Made by a program: the position numbers and the translations under genes. Below, in pieces: positions 5,524 through 6,804 of a stretch of 6,804 bases of DNA (within the stretch, counting starts at the first letter, position 1; every line of letters starts with the position of its first letter). The notes under the pieces are model-generated. The model saw only the letters and a program-made list of their open reading frames with translations. It was not told the DNA's origin and did not search any database. Origin of the DNA: an uncultured Verrucomicrobiota bacterium (GTDB taxonomy: Bacteria > Verrucomicrobiota > Verrucomicrobiae > Opitutales > Opitutaceae); contig CAMLQS010000281.1 in the NCBI GenBank assembly GCA_946482165.1, positions 1 through 6,804 of the forward strand, read 5' to 3'.

Positions 5524-6804
<1,281 letters not shown>

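Overview
This is a GC-rich bacterial window whose gene content and style point to a verrucomicrobium, most likely of the Opitutaceae. Three things suggest this: the type of succinate dehydrogenase SdhA/SdhB, the GIDE-LemA membrane protein, and the dispersed palindromic repeats that read as MFVIRT/NVRITNIG. The assignment is an inference from the sequence and from memory of such genomes; no database search was done.

Layout. Bases 1-396 are the 3' end of rph (RNase PH). Bases 404-539 are a non-coding element built from an imperfect inverted repeat, which ends ten bases before metF (550-1437, methylenetetrahydrofolate reductase). Next comes a membrane protein that fuses a GIDE domain to a LemA domain (1540-2853, GTG start). 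These three genes run on the plus strand and use CTC heavily for leucine.

From about 2950 to 4490 the style changes. This segment carries four copies of one 19-base palindrome, all in the same orientation. It also holds a VTT/DedA-like membrane protein (3255-3896) and a small helix-turn-helix protein (4081-4491) flanked by two of the copies. Leucine codons shift to CTG. I see this as an accessory insert or a faster-evolving patch. It is the best candidate for something undescribed: one perfect palindrome touches the start codon of the helix-turn-helix gene, and another supplies part of its C-terminus.

The right third is the succinate dehydrogenase/fumarate reductase operon on the minus strand. 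sdhA (5524-6804) runs off the right edge and lacks its N-terminus. sdhB (4666-5475) follows 48 bases downstream, and a strong intrinsic terminator (4590-4624) closes the operon. The plus-strand genes converge on this terminator.

The conserved genes have separate housekeeping roles: RNA 3'-end maturation, one-carbon/methionine metabolism, and the TCA cycle with respiratory chain. No shared pathway is evident. The palindrome-bounded segment appears to be inserted between the housekeeping blocks.
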